From: Undaria pinnatifida
Lineage: Eukaryota; Sar; Phaeophyceae; Laminariales; Alariaceae
Direction: 5' to 3'
Assembly: GCA_012845835.1 (NCBI GenBank)
Contig: JABAKD010000023.1
Span: 26,143,972 to 26,207,971 of the forward strand
DNA: 64,000 bases
Numbering within the stretch: position 1 is the stretch's first letter; each line of letters opens with the position of its first letter. Made by a program: the position numbers and the translations under genes. Below, one piece after another: positions 10,173 through 21,100 of the stretch. The notes below the pieces were generated by a model, which saw nothing but the letters and a program-made list of their open reading frames with translations, searched no databases and was not told the origin of the DNA.

Positions 10173-10240
10173 TGGTGGATGTGGGGATCGAACCCACGAC
10201 CCAAAAACCCATGGTCTGTCGACGACGCCATTTGTTAAGG
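10173..10240 (-). repeat. tRNA-like 3' half in X copy 1
   Basis: The minus strand carries a T-arm (GTGGG, TTCGATC, CCCAC) followed by ATCCACCA, and upstream a piece resembling an anticodon arm. The matching 5' acceptor strand GGTGGAT is missing, so it is not an intact tRNA. It recurs at 14153-14220. Confidence 0.5.
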
Positions 10241-10554
10241 TATTAGTGGGGTACTTTTAGTCCGTTTGACCACTTGCACAGGTTAACCAATAGCTTACCC
10301 AAACTAAGCCTTATAACATAAGTATGTGTAAAAAAGTATTCGTACTTCTCTCCAGCAGACGTCGTAACCATCCAAATTATTGGAGCTCCTTACGCTGTTA
10401 GTAATTGTTGTGGTATTGTTGTACTTGCTCTTGGTACTTGGAAAAAGAGCCGCACTTCATAGACTATATCCGCACGCCATCCCCTAGTCTTGAGCAAGAG
10501 ACATGGATGTCTCGACTCGTGACACACAGGACGCAAGATAAGAGTAGAACGTAC

Positions 10555-10722
10555 CTCGATGTCGAACGCCCTCGTGGCACCGTGGGAATGGAATGCGGGA
10601 TGTATATCGAGCAAGTGGTCGCCTGCCTTCTTCAGGAGGTCACCGACCTTGATGTCGCCGGTGCACTTCGTGTTTATGTCCTCGCCGACTTGGCGGCCCT
10701 CGGCGGCTGCTTCGCAGGGATT
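10555..10722 (-). pseudogene. Captured internal exon (56 codons) in X copy 1
   Basis: The minus strand has an acceptor TTGTCGTTTGCAG, then 56 open codons (NPCEAAAEGRQVGEDINTKC, then DIKVGDLLKKAGDHLLDIHP and ATRAFDIE), then a donor GAG/GTACGTTC. Both ends are phase 0 and the codons favour G/C in the third position, so this is a host exon with its flanking intron. Two more copies lie at 14532-14699 and 15462-15629. I do not recognise the protein. Confidence 0.65.
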
Positions 10723-11774
10723 CTGCAAACGACAACAACGGATGGGAATACCTTGCGTTCAGTGAATGTTCAAAATAGTAAGGCCACGTAGCTGTCGTCG
10801 ATTTCCAAAGTTGGAAAGGAAGTCGTACAATTTAACACTGCTGTTGTAATGAAAGCGGTCGTTTATGGGCAAAGCCCTGCCTGGTACCACAACGTTGCTA
10901 ACACCTATGAAACCACCACTGGGACAGGAACGAACGGGATTCACAGTCGCAACTGGTAAGCGTAAGCCCCGGTATACTGCTATATAAGGCCTACCGGCGG
11001 AATACCGACAACGAAGGGTAAGAGACAGTACCTGCTATATATATTGTTCGGTACTACTCTATTACTGCTGCTATCAACACTATTACGACCGACGTGTACT
11101 GCGATTCCTGAAGAGGTTGCGCACCCTACTTGTACTCGTTAATACAAAGAGTTCATGTGGTTGTATGAAAAATGAGTAACAGTAGTAGTACACCGCGTCA
11201 CTACATGAACAACTCGCTAACCCCAATCACGGGACTGCTCTCCAGCATCACCCAGGTTAACTTCAGCTTCTGTTTACTGCTATATATCAACCTCCAGTGT
11301 GTACTGCGACTGGTGCTGAGGTATCATGCTGCTGTGTTATTTATTACTGCATGGACCATTTTTACAACCCTGGCTGACCCCCGTGATGAGACTTGCCCGT
11401 TTTCATTGCGTCTTACATGTATAGATACCACGTAGTCGTAGTCGTACATCCAAAACGTGTGTTTATATCACAGCACAAAGCGTCACTGCATGAACCACTT
11501 GTTCAACCCCCGCTTACCCCGATGACGGGACTGCCCCGTACTCGTAGTCGTACATACATGAAGTAAGTGTGTTTGGCTGTACGTATGAAAAAGAAATCGC
11601 ATCACACAGCGTCACTGCAAAGGTCTACTCGTAGACCTGAGTACTTGTTTGTACAATTCCCGCTTACACCGCGATGACGGGACTGCCCCGTACACGTATC
11701 ATACTCGTACATGCAAAAGTGTGTTTGTACGCATGAAAAAGAAATCACAGCACAACAACAGAAATGTAACTCAC

Positions 11775-12168
11775 GTTTCGTCGAGCTCTCAGCTCCTTCG
11801 TTAGGGACGCCGATCGAAGGTGAATCACAGGTGTCCGCGTCACACCAGTCACACACACGAGGGTTGTCGCCGCTTCCCCAGTGCTTCTTGTTAAGGTTAT
11901 GAAAAGCTTGGCACGTGGAAGGCTCGTCACTCCTGCAGGTGTCGCAGACAGCGTACTGGGAACTCCTGTTTCTCCTATTTCGTGCGATGAGGAAGCCGTC
12001 ACAACCCTTGCTCGGGCACGGCCAATCAGGATTGCCAGAAGAAGCTGAGTCCCGTTCTTGCCCGATCAGCTTCCACACGCCTGATCCTGAACCTCCACCA
12101 CCCCCACTGCTGTTGGGGGAGCCTCCTCCCGCACTAGCCTTGGTCCGCTTCGCAAATTTCAACTTCAA
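11775..12168 (-). pseudogene. Captured 5' exon with Cys-rich putative zinc-binding region, X copy 1
   Basis: The minus-strand frame opens near 12168 with a basic segment (KLKFAKRTKA) and a Gly/Ser linker. A cysteine-rich stretch follows: WPCPSKGCDGF, YAVCDTCRS, PSTCQAFH and VCDWCDADTC. The exon ends at a consensus donor (ACGAAAC/GTGAGT) at 11775/11774; reading on past it gives a low-complexity tail to 11602 that is probably intron. No clean ATG start is seen, so an upstream exon may be missing. The second copy (16678-17068) keeps every cysteine despite several substitutions. Zinc binding is inferred from CxxC pairs only. Confidence 0.55.
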
Positions 12169-12543
12169 ATTGTTATTGCCGATCCGGCAAATTTCAAATT
12201 CAAATTGTTTGCAGCCGTCAACGGCAATTCCCTCTCAACAGCCAGCAATAAAATTGGCCAACTTCAAATAGAAGTACAAAAAAGAAGTTGCTGAAAAAGC
12301 AAAATAAAAATATCAGAGAGCAAGCAGTAAAGATCAGAGAATGAGAGCTAAAAAGTAAGTAAGAATGAGACTAGGGAAAGCAAGGAAGGCAAGGAACTTC
12401 GGGACGGTTCTTTTCCCCAGCAACTAATTTTCTTTTCGGCAATTACGTGCTGAGAAGGGCTGAGAGGGGGGAGGATATGCCGAGCGAGACGTCCGAAGGG
12501 GGCGAGGTCTAGGTATATAGTTGTATGAGTGTAACATAGTAGC

Positions 12544-12738
12544 AGAAAAGTGGGGCCAGGGTTTCCGTTTTTCTCGGCGGTACGGGGCCGAAACGTAAAC
12601 GTAGCGGGTTAGCCCGAAGGGCGTTTTTCCATGTTTAGTTCTGGGAGTAGGTTATCCCATTGTACCATGTGGGTGCCTTACAGGCATCATTTTACTGCGT
12701 AAATTAATTCCACAATTCTTGAGCCAAAATATAACAAA
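12544..12738 (+). repeat. Split direct repeat B2 of element 2
   Basis: It matches B1 at 8752-8945. Its right edge (AACAAA at 12738) marks the right end of element 2, after which DNA not found elsewhere in the window (12739-12978) leads to the B2 repeat of element 1. Confidence 0.8.
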
Positions 12739-12978
12739 ACGTACAGCAGAAGGGGTACACGTAGGGCCGCCTGATCGCACGACTCAAAGACAGCGTGCAG
12801 TGGAGGAAGCGCACGGCGGCAGCTACGCAAGAATAGTGACTGGCTAGCCAGTGGTTTTTCTCCCGCCCACCCGCCGCTTTTCTTTCGAAGGTGGGGGAAC
12901 GGAGATCAACTACGCGTGTGTGTAAATCATAGGCCAGTTGTCTATTCCATTTTTTTTTTCATTGGTATCTGTGGCGGG

Positions 12979-13202
12979 GAGTTGGATGGTATAGTACCAT
13001 CTTGGGGGTCTCGGCTGTCCGAGACTGTGTTTTGGCAGTAGGACTGATCGGAGTTAAGGGGAGGGAGACAAGGGTGTATTGCCTGGCACTAAGAAATACC
13101 GCAGAAACGGGTTGCTGCGGTAGACGTGCCAGGCATGGGAAGTTTCCCTCCCAAACGTCACAGATACTAATGATGAACCAATTCGAAAGATAAACAACAA
13201 AA
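12979..13202 (+). repeat. Split direct repeat B2 of element 1
   Basis: It matches 2505-2727 including the nested hairpin. The next bases, AGTAGGTCTTA, look like the end of the miniature element described at 55351-56049. Repeat X copy 2 follows at once. Confidence 0.72.
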
Positions 13203-13779
13203 GTAGGTCTTACAAGGGCTTCGCTCGCGGGCGGCTGGGCGCCGCCCGCTACGCTTGCGGAAGGAGGAATAGACATTCAGTAGAAAGGCGGAAAAGAAGC
13301 ACAAATGGCGCAACTGGCGACTTGAAAATGCCAAGAAGTCCATATATAGTACAACGGTACAGGATAGAGACGATTATGATTGTGAGTTTGTTATTATCAT
13401 CCATTCGCCCAATCCATGATGGGCAAGTCGGAGGACTTCCTTGGCATATCCTTCCACCTCTCAGGTAGCACCTATGTAGGTCCTGTACACTTATCAATAG
13501 CTCTCTCTCTAAGTCGATCATCAACAATAAATTATCGCAGTGCATAAACACCAGGCACGCGCTTGTCAAGGATAGAGACAGGAAAACTACAACTTAAGAT
13601 GTAAAGGAGCGCAGTGCCAAAAAAAACATGCTGGAAGCAGGAACTTGAACGCACACACCGCAAACATGTGAAGTACATTTGTATTCCTGAAAGACGAAGA
13701 GCACGCATTTAGGCATAGTTCTCAAAAAACGATGCTGGTATAATAAACCACAACTTAACGTTCTATAAAGAACGTGCTG

Positions 13780-13926
13780 TCAACATTGCTTCCGAAGGAG
13801 CATGCAGGCTTGCTTGGACTCTTCCTCCTCAGCGGAGGTACCCAGCACCTTGCACTCTTGTTTTTTGTCGATGGTCTTGTGGATCTGTCCACAAACGTTG
13901 AAGCAGGGCGGGAGAACGTCGATAAG
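13780..13926 (-). pseudogene. Captured terminal exon, Cys-rich, in X copy 2
   Basis: Same reading as 9800-9946, with the stop at 13780-13782 and no visible change in the coding part. Confidence 0.5.
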
Positions 13927-14152
13927 TGTCAAGGAATTAGTGGGGTATTAGTCCGTTTGACCACTTGCACAGGTTAACCAATAGCTTACCCAAACTAAGC
14001 CTTATAACACTCTCCCCCCCTTTAATGGCGGGATAGAAGGTCGGCCGTATATGCGGGCGGACCTGTCATTTATCCAAGCCGTTTCATTTCCTGGGTAAAC
14101 CGGGGAGAGTATTTTTCAAGTTCGCCATGGGAAAATCTGAAAAAGTTTATTA

Positions 14153-14220
14153 TGGTGGATGTGGGGATCGAACCCACGACCCAAAAACCCATGGTCTGTC
14201 GACGACGCCATTTGTTGAGG
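14153..14220 (-). repeat. tRNA-like 3' half in X copy 2
   Basis: Copy of 10173-10240, with the T-arm and the trailing ACCA kept. Confidence 0.45.
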
Positions 14221-14531
14221 TATAAGTGGGGTATTAGTCCGTTTGACCACTTGCACAGGTTAACCAATAGCTTACCCAAACTAAGCCTTATAACATAAGT
14301 ATGTGTAAAAAAGTATTCGTACTTCTCTCCAGCAGACGTCGTAACCATCCAAATTATTGGAGCTCCTTTCGCTGTTAGTAATTGTTGTGGTATTGTTGTA
14401 CTTGCTCTTGGTACTTGGAAAAAGAGCCGCACTTCATAGACTATATCCGCACGCCATCCCCTAGTCTTGAGCAAGAGACATGGATGTCTCGACTCGTGAC
14501 ACACAGGACGCAAGATAAGAGTGGAACGTAC

Positions 14532-14699
14532 CTCGATGTCGAACGCCCTCGTGGCACCGTGGGAATGGAATGCGGGATGTATATCGAGCAAGTGGTCGCC
14601 TGCCTTCTTCAGGAGGTCACCGACCTTGATGTCGCCGGTGAACTTCGTGTTTATGTCCTCGCCGACTTGGCGGCCCTCGGCGGCTGCTTCGCAGGGATT
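14532..14699 (-). pseudogene. Captured internal exon, second copy
   Basis: Same 56-codon exon as 10555-10722, with a Cys-to-Phe change (NTKF). The donor GTACGTTCC and an acceptor CAG are kept. Confidence 0.6.
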
Positions 14700-15461
14700 C
14701 TGCAAACGACAATCAACGGATGGGAATACCTTGCGTTCAGTGAATGTTCAAAATAGTAAGGCCACGTAGCTGTCGTCGATTTCCAAAGTTGGAAAGGAAG
14801 TCGTACAATTTAACACTGCTGTTGTAATGGAAGCGGTCGTTTATGGGCAAAGCCCTGCCTGGTACCACAACGTTGCTAACACCTATGAAACCACCACTGG
14901 GCAGGAACGAACGGGATTCACAGTCGCAACTGGTAAGCGTAAGCCCCGGTATACTGCTATATAATGCCTACCGGCGGAATACCGACAACGAAGGGTAAGA
15001 GACAGTACCTGCTGTATATATTGTTCGGTACTACTCTATTACTGCTGCTATCAACACTATTACGACCGACGTGTACTGCGATTCCTGAAGAGGTTGCGCA
15101 CCCTACTTGTACTCGTTAATACAAAGAGTTCATGGGGTTGTATGAAAAATGAGTAACAGTAGTAGTACACCGCGTCACTACATGAACAACTCGCTAACCC
15201 CAATCACGGGACTGCTCTCCAGCATCACCCAGGTTAACTTCAGCTTCTGTTTACTGCTATATATCAACCTCCAGTGTGTACTGCTATTGGAGCTCCTTTC
15301 GCTGTTAGTAATTGTTGTGGTATTGTTGTACTTGCTCTTGGTACTTGGAAAAAGAGCCGCACTTCATAGACTATATCCGCACGCCATCCCCTAGTCTTGA
15401 GCAAGAGACATGGATGTCTCGACTCGTGACACACAGGACGCAAGATAAGAGTGGAACGTAC

Positions 15462-15629
15462 CTCGATGTCGAACGCCCTCGTGGCACCGTGGGAATGGAA
15501 TGCGGGAGGTATATCGAGCAAGTGGTCGCCTGCCTTCTTCAGGAGGTCACCGACCTTGATGTCGCCGGTGCACTTCGTGTTTATGTCCTCGCCGACTTGG
15601 CGGCCCTCGGCGGCTGCTTCGCAGGGATT
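15462..15629 (-). pseudogene. Captured internal exon, third copy
   Basis: Same exon, made by the internal duplication. It keeps NTKC and has IPPAFH in place of IHPAFH. The frame is open through all 56 codons. Confidence 0.6.
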
Positions 15630-16677
15630 CTGCAAACGACAACAACGGATGGGAATACCTTGCGTTCAGTGAATGTTCAAAATAGTAAGGCCACGTAGCT
15701 GTCGTCGATTTCCAAAGTTGGAAAGGAAGTCGTACAATTTAACACTGCTGTTGTAATGAAAGCGGTCGTTTATGGGCAAAGCCCTGCCTGGTACCACAAC
15801 GTTGATAACACCTATGAAACCACCACTGGGACAGGAACGAACGGGATTCACAGTCGCAACTGGTAAGCGTTAGCCCCGGTATACTGCTATGTAAGGCCTA
15901 CCGGCGGAATACCGACAACGAAGGGTAAGAGACAGTACCTGCTGTATATATTGTTCGGTACTACTCTATTACTGCTGCTATCAACACTATTACGACCGAC
16001 GTGTACTGCGATTCCTGAAGAGGTTGCGCACCCTACTTGTACTTGTTAATACAAAGAGTTCATGTGGTTGTATGAAACATGAGTAACAGTATTAGTACAC
16101 CGCGTCACTACATGAACAACTCGCTAACCCCAATCACGGGACTGCTCTCCAGCATCACCCAGGTTAACTTCAGCTTCTGTTCACTGCTATATATCAACCT
16201 CCAGTGTGTACTGCGACTGGTGCTGAGGTATCATGCTGCTGTGTTATTTATCACTGCATGGACCATTTTTACAACCCTGGCTGACCCCCGTGATGAGACT
16301 TGCCCGTTTTCATTGCGTCTTACATGTATAGATACCACGTAGTCGTAGTCGTACATCCAAAACGTGTGTTTATATCACAGCACAAAGCGTCACTGCATGG
16401 ACCACTTGTTCAACCCCCGCTTACCCCGATGACGGGACTGCCCCGTACTCGTAGTCGTACATACATGAAGTAAGTGTGTTTGGCTGTACGTATGAAAAAG
16501 AAATCGCATCACACAGCGTCACTGCATAGGTCTACTCGTAGACCTGAGTACTTGTACAATTCCCGCTTACAGCGCGATGACGGGACTGCCCGGTACACGT
16601 ATCATACTCGTACATGCAAAAGTGTGTTTGTACGCATGAAAAAGAAATCACAGCACAACAACAGAAATGTAACTCAC

Positions 16678-17068
16678 GTTTCGTCAAGCTCTCAGCTCCT
16701 TCGTTAGGGACGCCGATCGAAGGTGAATCACAGGTGTCCGCGTCACACCAGTCACACACACGAGGGTTGTCGCCGCTTCCCCAGTGCTTCTCGTTAAGGT
16801 TATGAAAAGCTTGGCACGTGGAAGGCTCGCCACTCCTGCAGGTGTCGCAGACAGCGTACTGGGAACTCCTGTTTCTCCTATTTCGTGCGATGAGGAAGCC
16901 GTCACAACCCTTGCTCGGGCACGGCCAATCAGGATTGCCAGAAGAAGCTGAGTCCCGTTCTTGCCCGACCAGCTTCCACACGCCTGATCCTGAACCTCCA
17001 CCACCCCCACTGTTGGCGGAGCCTCCTCCCGCACTAGCCTTGGTCCGCTTCGCAAATTTCAACTTCAA
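16678..17068 (-). pseudogene. Captured 5' exon with Cys-rich region, X copy 2
   Basis: Homologue of 11775-12168. All cysteines (CPSKGC, CDTC, TCQAFH, CDWCDADTC) and the GTGAGT donor are kept. The Gly/Ser linker is one residue shorter, and there are changes such as Ile-to-Val and Asp-to-Gly. Confidence 0.55.
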
Positions 17069-17420
17069 ATTGTTATTGCCGATCCGGCAAATTTCAAATT
17101 CAAATTGTTTGCAGCCGTCAACGGCAATTCCCTCTCAACAGCCAGCAATTGGCCAACTTCAAATAAAAGTACAAAAAAAAAGAAGTTGCTGAAAAAGCAA
17201 AATAAAAATATCAGAGAGCAAGCAGTAAAGATCAGAGAATGAGAGCTAAAAAGTAAGTAAGAATGAGACTAGGGAAAGCAAGGAAGGCAAGGAACTTAGG
17301 GACGGTTCTTCCTCCCAGCAACTAATTTTCTTTTCGGCAATTACGGGCTGAGAAGGGCTGAGAGGGGGGAGGATATGCCGAGCGAGACGTCCGAGGGGGG
17401 CGAGGTCTAGGTATATAGTT

Positions 17421-18159
17421 TTATGGAAATTTTTGAGCGATTATTTCTGGCGATTATTTTTGTAGTTTTGAGGCTCCGGAAATAACTGCATCAGAAATAA
17501 GGGGCGTCCATTATGGCTTCTGGTTTTTGGAAAGTGGTTTTATTTTGAATTGGTAGGTCTTGTTTTGCCGTTTGCCTTTATTTTTGAAATCTGGCACGTA
17601 CACTGTCGCCGGCGACGTTAGGTCACCACCGCCTCTGCTGCTGTCTCTTCTGCTGCGCTGCTACTGTGGTGCTGGTGTGGTGTGCCTGTGGTGGTTTCGA
17701 TGGTGGTGGTGCTGCTGCTGTGGCGTTTGTGTGAGGATGAAGCTCTGTCTCGCACACAACAAGCGCAGTATGCTGTCATCGGTGTGTTTGTGATTCTTTG
17801 TTGTGGGTGATGCGTGACGTGTACAGCAGACAAGTATCATCATACCAGGTACAGTACAAGCAGTGGTGACATGTGATACTCTTGGTACGAGGTAGTATCC
17901 AAAAGTCAAATAATCCCAGCTCTGAGAGGTTGGAAGAGCTATTATTTCTGGGCTAATAGTAGGTCTTATTTAGAAATAATCGAGGCCAGAAATCAGCGGA
18001 TCTGGTGATTTCTGAGCCCAGAAATAACAGCTCTTCCAACCTCTCAGAACTGGGATTATTTGACTTTTGGATACTACCTTGTACCCAGTATCACACGTCA
18101 CCACGGCCTATACTGTACCTAACAGGGTAAAATAAAAGTTTAGGATGGATTTTTTCTTT
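17421..18159. repeat. Rearranged miniature-element pieces with a palindrome
   Basis: 17430-17890 matches the left part of the MITE at 55351-56049. It is followed by a palindrome (about 17888-18077) in which the segment beginning GGTAGTATCCAAAAGTC returns inverted around the insert AATAGTAGGTCTTA. The block 17430-18200 also returns inverted at about 25905-26455. CTG-rich DNA at 17630-17720 gives only low-complexity frames. Confidence 0.7.
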
Positions 18160-21100
18160 AGGATGGGATTTTTTTTTTTTCGTCGAGAAATCGTCAAAAA
18201 CATTTCCGACCGAACATTTTTTCGCCCACTTCTTAGTCGTCATTGTGTAAAGGATTAGAGGCGCGCCGAACGTGAAAAGCTCATGTGGCTCTGCGTACAT
18301 CTGAGGATATGCCGGCGTTGGGGTTTCGTGGGCTTTTTTTTGTGGTCATTTTTACGAAAAGAAATGAAATGAAAAAGAAGGTAACAGCAGTAAAAAATGT
18401 ATGTATTGTGTCACGTCAAATAAGAAGTTATATCAAAATATATTATGTATTGTTTACCGTCAGATAAGAAGATTTAATTATATCAACAGCAGTGATCATA
18501 AGCCCCCCTCCTCTCGCCCCCAAGACGAACAACAACAACCACAACCACCACGATCACGTGGGTCACAGGTATACCATGACCTGTGATGCTGAATGATGCT
18601 TTTCTATAACACTTAATTGTACTGGTAGCTCATTCCCCTGATCACCAAACGCTAGTATTAATAATAATACTATACATACATGTAGTATGATATGTGTATG
18701 TTAACCCGTTGGCTTACTCTTTCGCGCCGCTCTTTTCATATCATATGGAGATGGCAGCAACCAAAAAAAACAAAACAACGACTGGCATTCCTGTTATATT
18801 CAGGTATGTTCACCAAAACAACAACAAACAGCTGCTGTGGTTCCTGGGTATGGAGCACACTCACCCGTGACAGTCTCTAAGCAGGGGGCTCGTCCCCCCT
18901 CCCTGGCTTCTATGGTGGTATATACAAGGTAACCACTACTTATCTTTACGTTCCATAATAATATGGTCGATCCTTGTAATAGCATCCACATATTATGCCG
19001 GTCGCCTCGGTGGCGTGTCAGGTTATCCTCGAGCCTGGTATAGGTCAGTTTCGTGAGTTCAAATCCCCCCTAGTGCACACGTACTCACTTGAATAAATTC
19101 GTGGGGACTCTTCTTGAGCACAAATTGACTTGCAGAAAGCGCAAGAGCGTGAGTTAGCTAACACTCGATGGAAAATCGACGAGCAGTGGGATTGCTGAAC
19201 CCTCTGCGCGATAAAATTCAAGGTAAGAACTTGGGGGGAGAAGGGACGACACCTGTGACCACTGGTTGTCCGATAGCTTGAAGGCAGATGTGAAAATAAA
19301 AAAAAAACTTCGTTGACCGCCAGGCAATCCGTTCCCCTTCGATGTGGAACATACCATGACCTCCACCACCCTCACCGACAACTACCAGTGATACGTACGA
19401 GGTATACATACATAATAACCATATACTCAAAGTATATACACACCCACGTAATGCGACAGTAAAACAATAAAATAAATGTTAGAGCTTAGACTATATCCAC
19501 AGTATTATTCCTGTCCGACCCCATATACAAAAACAAACAGAAAGAGACTCCCGCCCGCGCTTCACCGCCCCCCGCTCGTCCTTTGCGCCGGGCGCGCTTG
19601 TTGGTGCTGTAGTATCACTACACACCACCAGTACACACCAGAACATAAATCGGACGAGAGGTTTGAACGATTCGCCCATTCTCTACTCCTCACATATTTT
19701 CTAGAACGTTTGTATCGTAGACAAAGTTTATCTACGCTCGTACCAAGCACATCGCAACCACCATTTATACTGCATATATATTCGTTACATATGTGCAGTA
19801 TATATGGCACAATGTGCCCTCTTTATCACGCTATTTCCTGATACCCCCCAGCGGTCTTTCCTGCCCTTTTCCGGATAAATTTGATTTCCATATTATTATA
19901 GTCCAAAACTTGTCGACATTTACTTGGCAATGCGCTATTGCCCGTTCCAAATAGGTTAAGGAAGGGCGCCACGCTCTCGAACCCTGCTTCCCAGCTCTTT
20001 CCCTGCATCAGTCGCCGATAGCCCCCATACACGAGAAAAATGGCATGGTATCAAAAATACTGCAAAATTCAAAATTCGCAATTGCCCCAACTCTTCAGCT
20101 CCACGGTGGGATGGTCGCCAAACTACGATTCTCCCGAAAGAGTACGAAGCCCCTCTGAGTCTTCTCCAGATCCCCGCTGTAGACCCCACGAGCACTTGAT
20201 ATCTTGCAGGAAACCCTCTGCGGCGATAATAAATGAGGGCACGTACCGGGAGGGGGGGCGGGGGGGGGGGGGGGGCGTCACCTGTGACCGTTGCTTGTCC
20301 AGAAGCTGGGAAGTAAAAGGATGAGATTTGAAAACAAAACAAAAACTCTTACAGCGTACATCTTAAAGTATGATATATAGGGGTGGCAGGCGAAGAAGAG
20401 GAGAGCTGTCCAAGTATAAACGATACAACAAATACACGAGCAATGTGCTGTATGTAGTACTCATACCGGTGTTTTTAGTGCTCGCTGTGCCCAGTATATA
20501 CTAGACCAGTTTAAAAAGTAGCCGGTAAGTATTATCTATATTGTTGTGGTGTTCCAATTGGCCTTCTTGTCTTGTGCATACTAAACCATTTGGTAGAAGT
20601 TTTAAAGGTGGTTAAGCTCCGAACGATGAACATGGTATACCACCAGGTACGTGATTTTCACAAGTTAGTAGCTCCTCGTTCCTCTGTACAGCAGTATGGA
20701 CGGGAGTCTTACCCTTTTACAACTGCAATCGTCGTTTGGGGACAAGATGCCAACAAATAATGTGAGAGCTCTACTGGGGCTAACGTCGTGTCATCTTAAA
20801 ACAAACATGCAAAAGGAAAAAAAGAAAAAAATAGAGCGTGCATTGGCCCCCGCAAAAACAGAGCGTGCAGGGTATCAGTGTTCGACACTGCTCACCATGC
20901 GAGTACTCGCAGTATAACCGCTCATACTGCGTTCTTCTCAAGTATGTCGGGGTTCACTACTGTGGATACTACCCGTACTTGCAGTATTTGGGGTTGTATA
21001 TTGCTTATACTGCCAGGACTGTCAGCAATTCGGCCGTTAATGTTGATAGTGCATCAAGTATTCGCAGTACTAAAATACTTTCTGCAGGGAGAATCGGCAA

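Larger units (their letters stand above)
9234..12522 (-). mobile_element. Repeat X, copy 1: exon-carrying non-autonomous element
   Basis: It is nearly identical to 13212-17420 but lacks that copy's internal duplication. Read on the minus strand, its 3' end is a GC hairpin (arms GCGGGCGGC 9249-9257 and GCCGCCCGC 9263-9271), a short spacer and GCCCTTGT. The other end is at AACTATATACC (12522 on the minus strand). It splits the A2-B2 repeat of element 2, so it came later. It holds exon fragments, all in its own minus orientation, and a tRNA-like fragment. I see no transposase. The terminus resembles Helitron-like elements, which end in a hairpin and capture host exons. Confidence 0.75.
2880..12738 (+). 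mobile_element. Element 2: near-intact Ngaro-like retrotransposon with split direct repeats
   Basis: The order is A1 (2880-3103), ORF1 (3112-4035), ORF2 with RT/RNase H (4064-7588), tyrosine recombinase (to 8696), B1 (8752-8945), A2 (8946-9169), repeat X inserted at 9234-12522, then B2 (12544-12738). A1/A2 and B1/B2 are near-identical direct repeats, the split-direct-repeat layout known for Ngaro and PAT elements. I see no methyltransferase domain, which favours Ngaro over DIRS1 or PAT. All three ORFs are open and the catalytic residues are present, so before repeat X arrived the element may have been active. Confidence 0.85.
1..13202 (+). mobile_element. Element 1: 5'-truncated, decayed Ngaro-like retrotransposon, interrupted by element 2
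   Basis: The window opens inside the RT gene of a tyrosine-recombinase retrotransposon. RT/RNase H (to 1474) and recombinase (1330-2473) are followed by a repeat at 2505-2727 that recurs in direct orientation at 12979-13202. Between those copies lies the whole of element 2. This is the pattern expected if element 1 had split direct repeats (B1 and B2) and element 2 jumped into its A2 segment. On that reading A2 is split into 2728-2879 and 12739-12978. A1 would lie left of the window, so the A2 assignment is inference. The coding part has at least two frameshifts, so it is a dead copy. Confidence 0.7.
14356..16215 (+). repeat. 930-bp tandem duplication inside X copy 2
   Basis: ATTGGAGCTCCTTTCGCTG occurs at 14356 and again at 15286, and the sequence between matches with a few substitutions. 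X copy 1 has a single copy of this segment. Confidence 0.88.
13212..17420 (-). mobile_element. Repeat X, copy 2, with internal duplication
   Basis: It has the same hairpin/GCCCTTGT terminus (minus strand, at 13212) and the same far end (AACTATATACC at 17420) as copy 1. It is longer because of a direct duplication of about 930 bp (14356-15285 and 15286-16215). On its right side miniature-element sequence (TATGG then GAGCGATTATTTC) begins immediately. Confidence 0.75.

Noticed and set aside
18997-19071. Functional tRNA gene
   Set aside because: The acceptor and anticodon stems do not pair well; only the promoter-like boxes are good.
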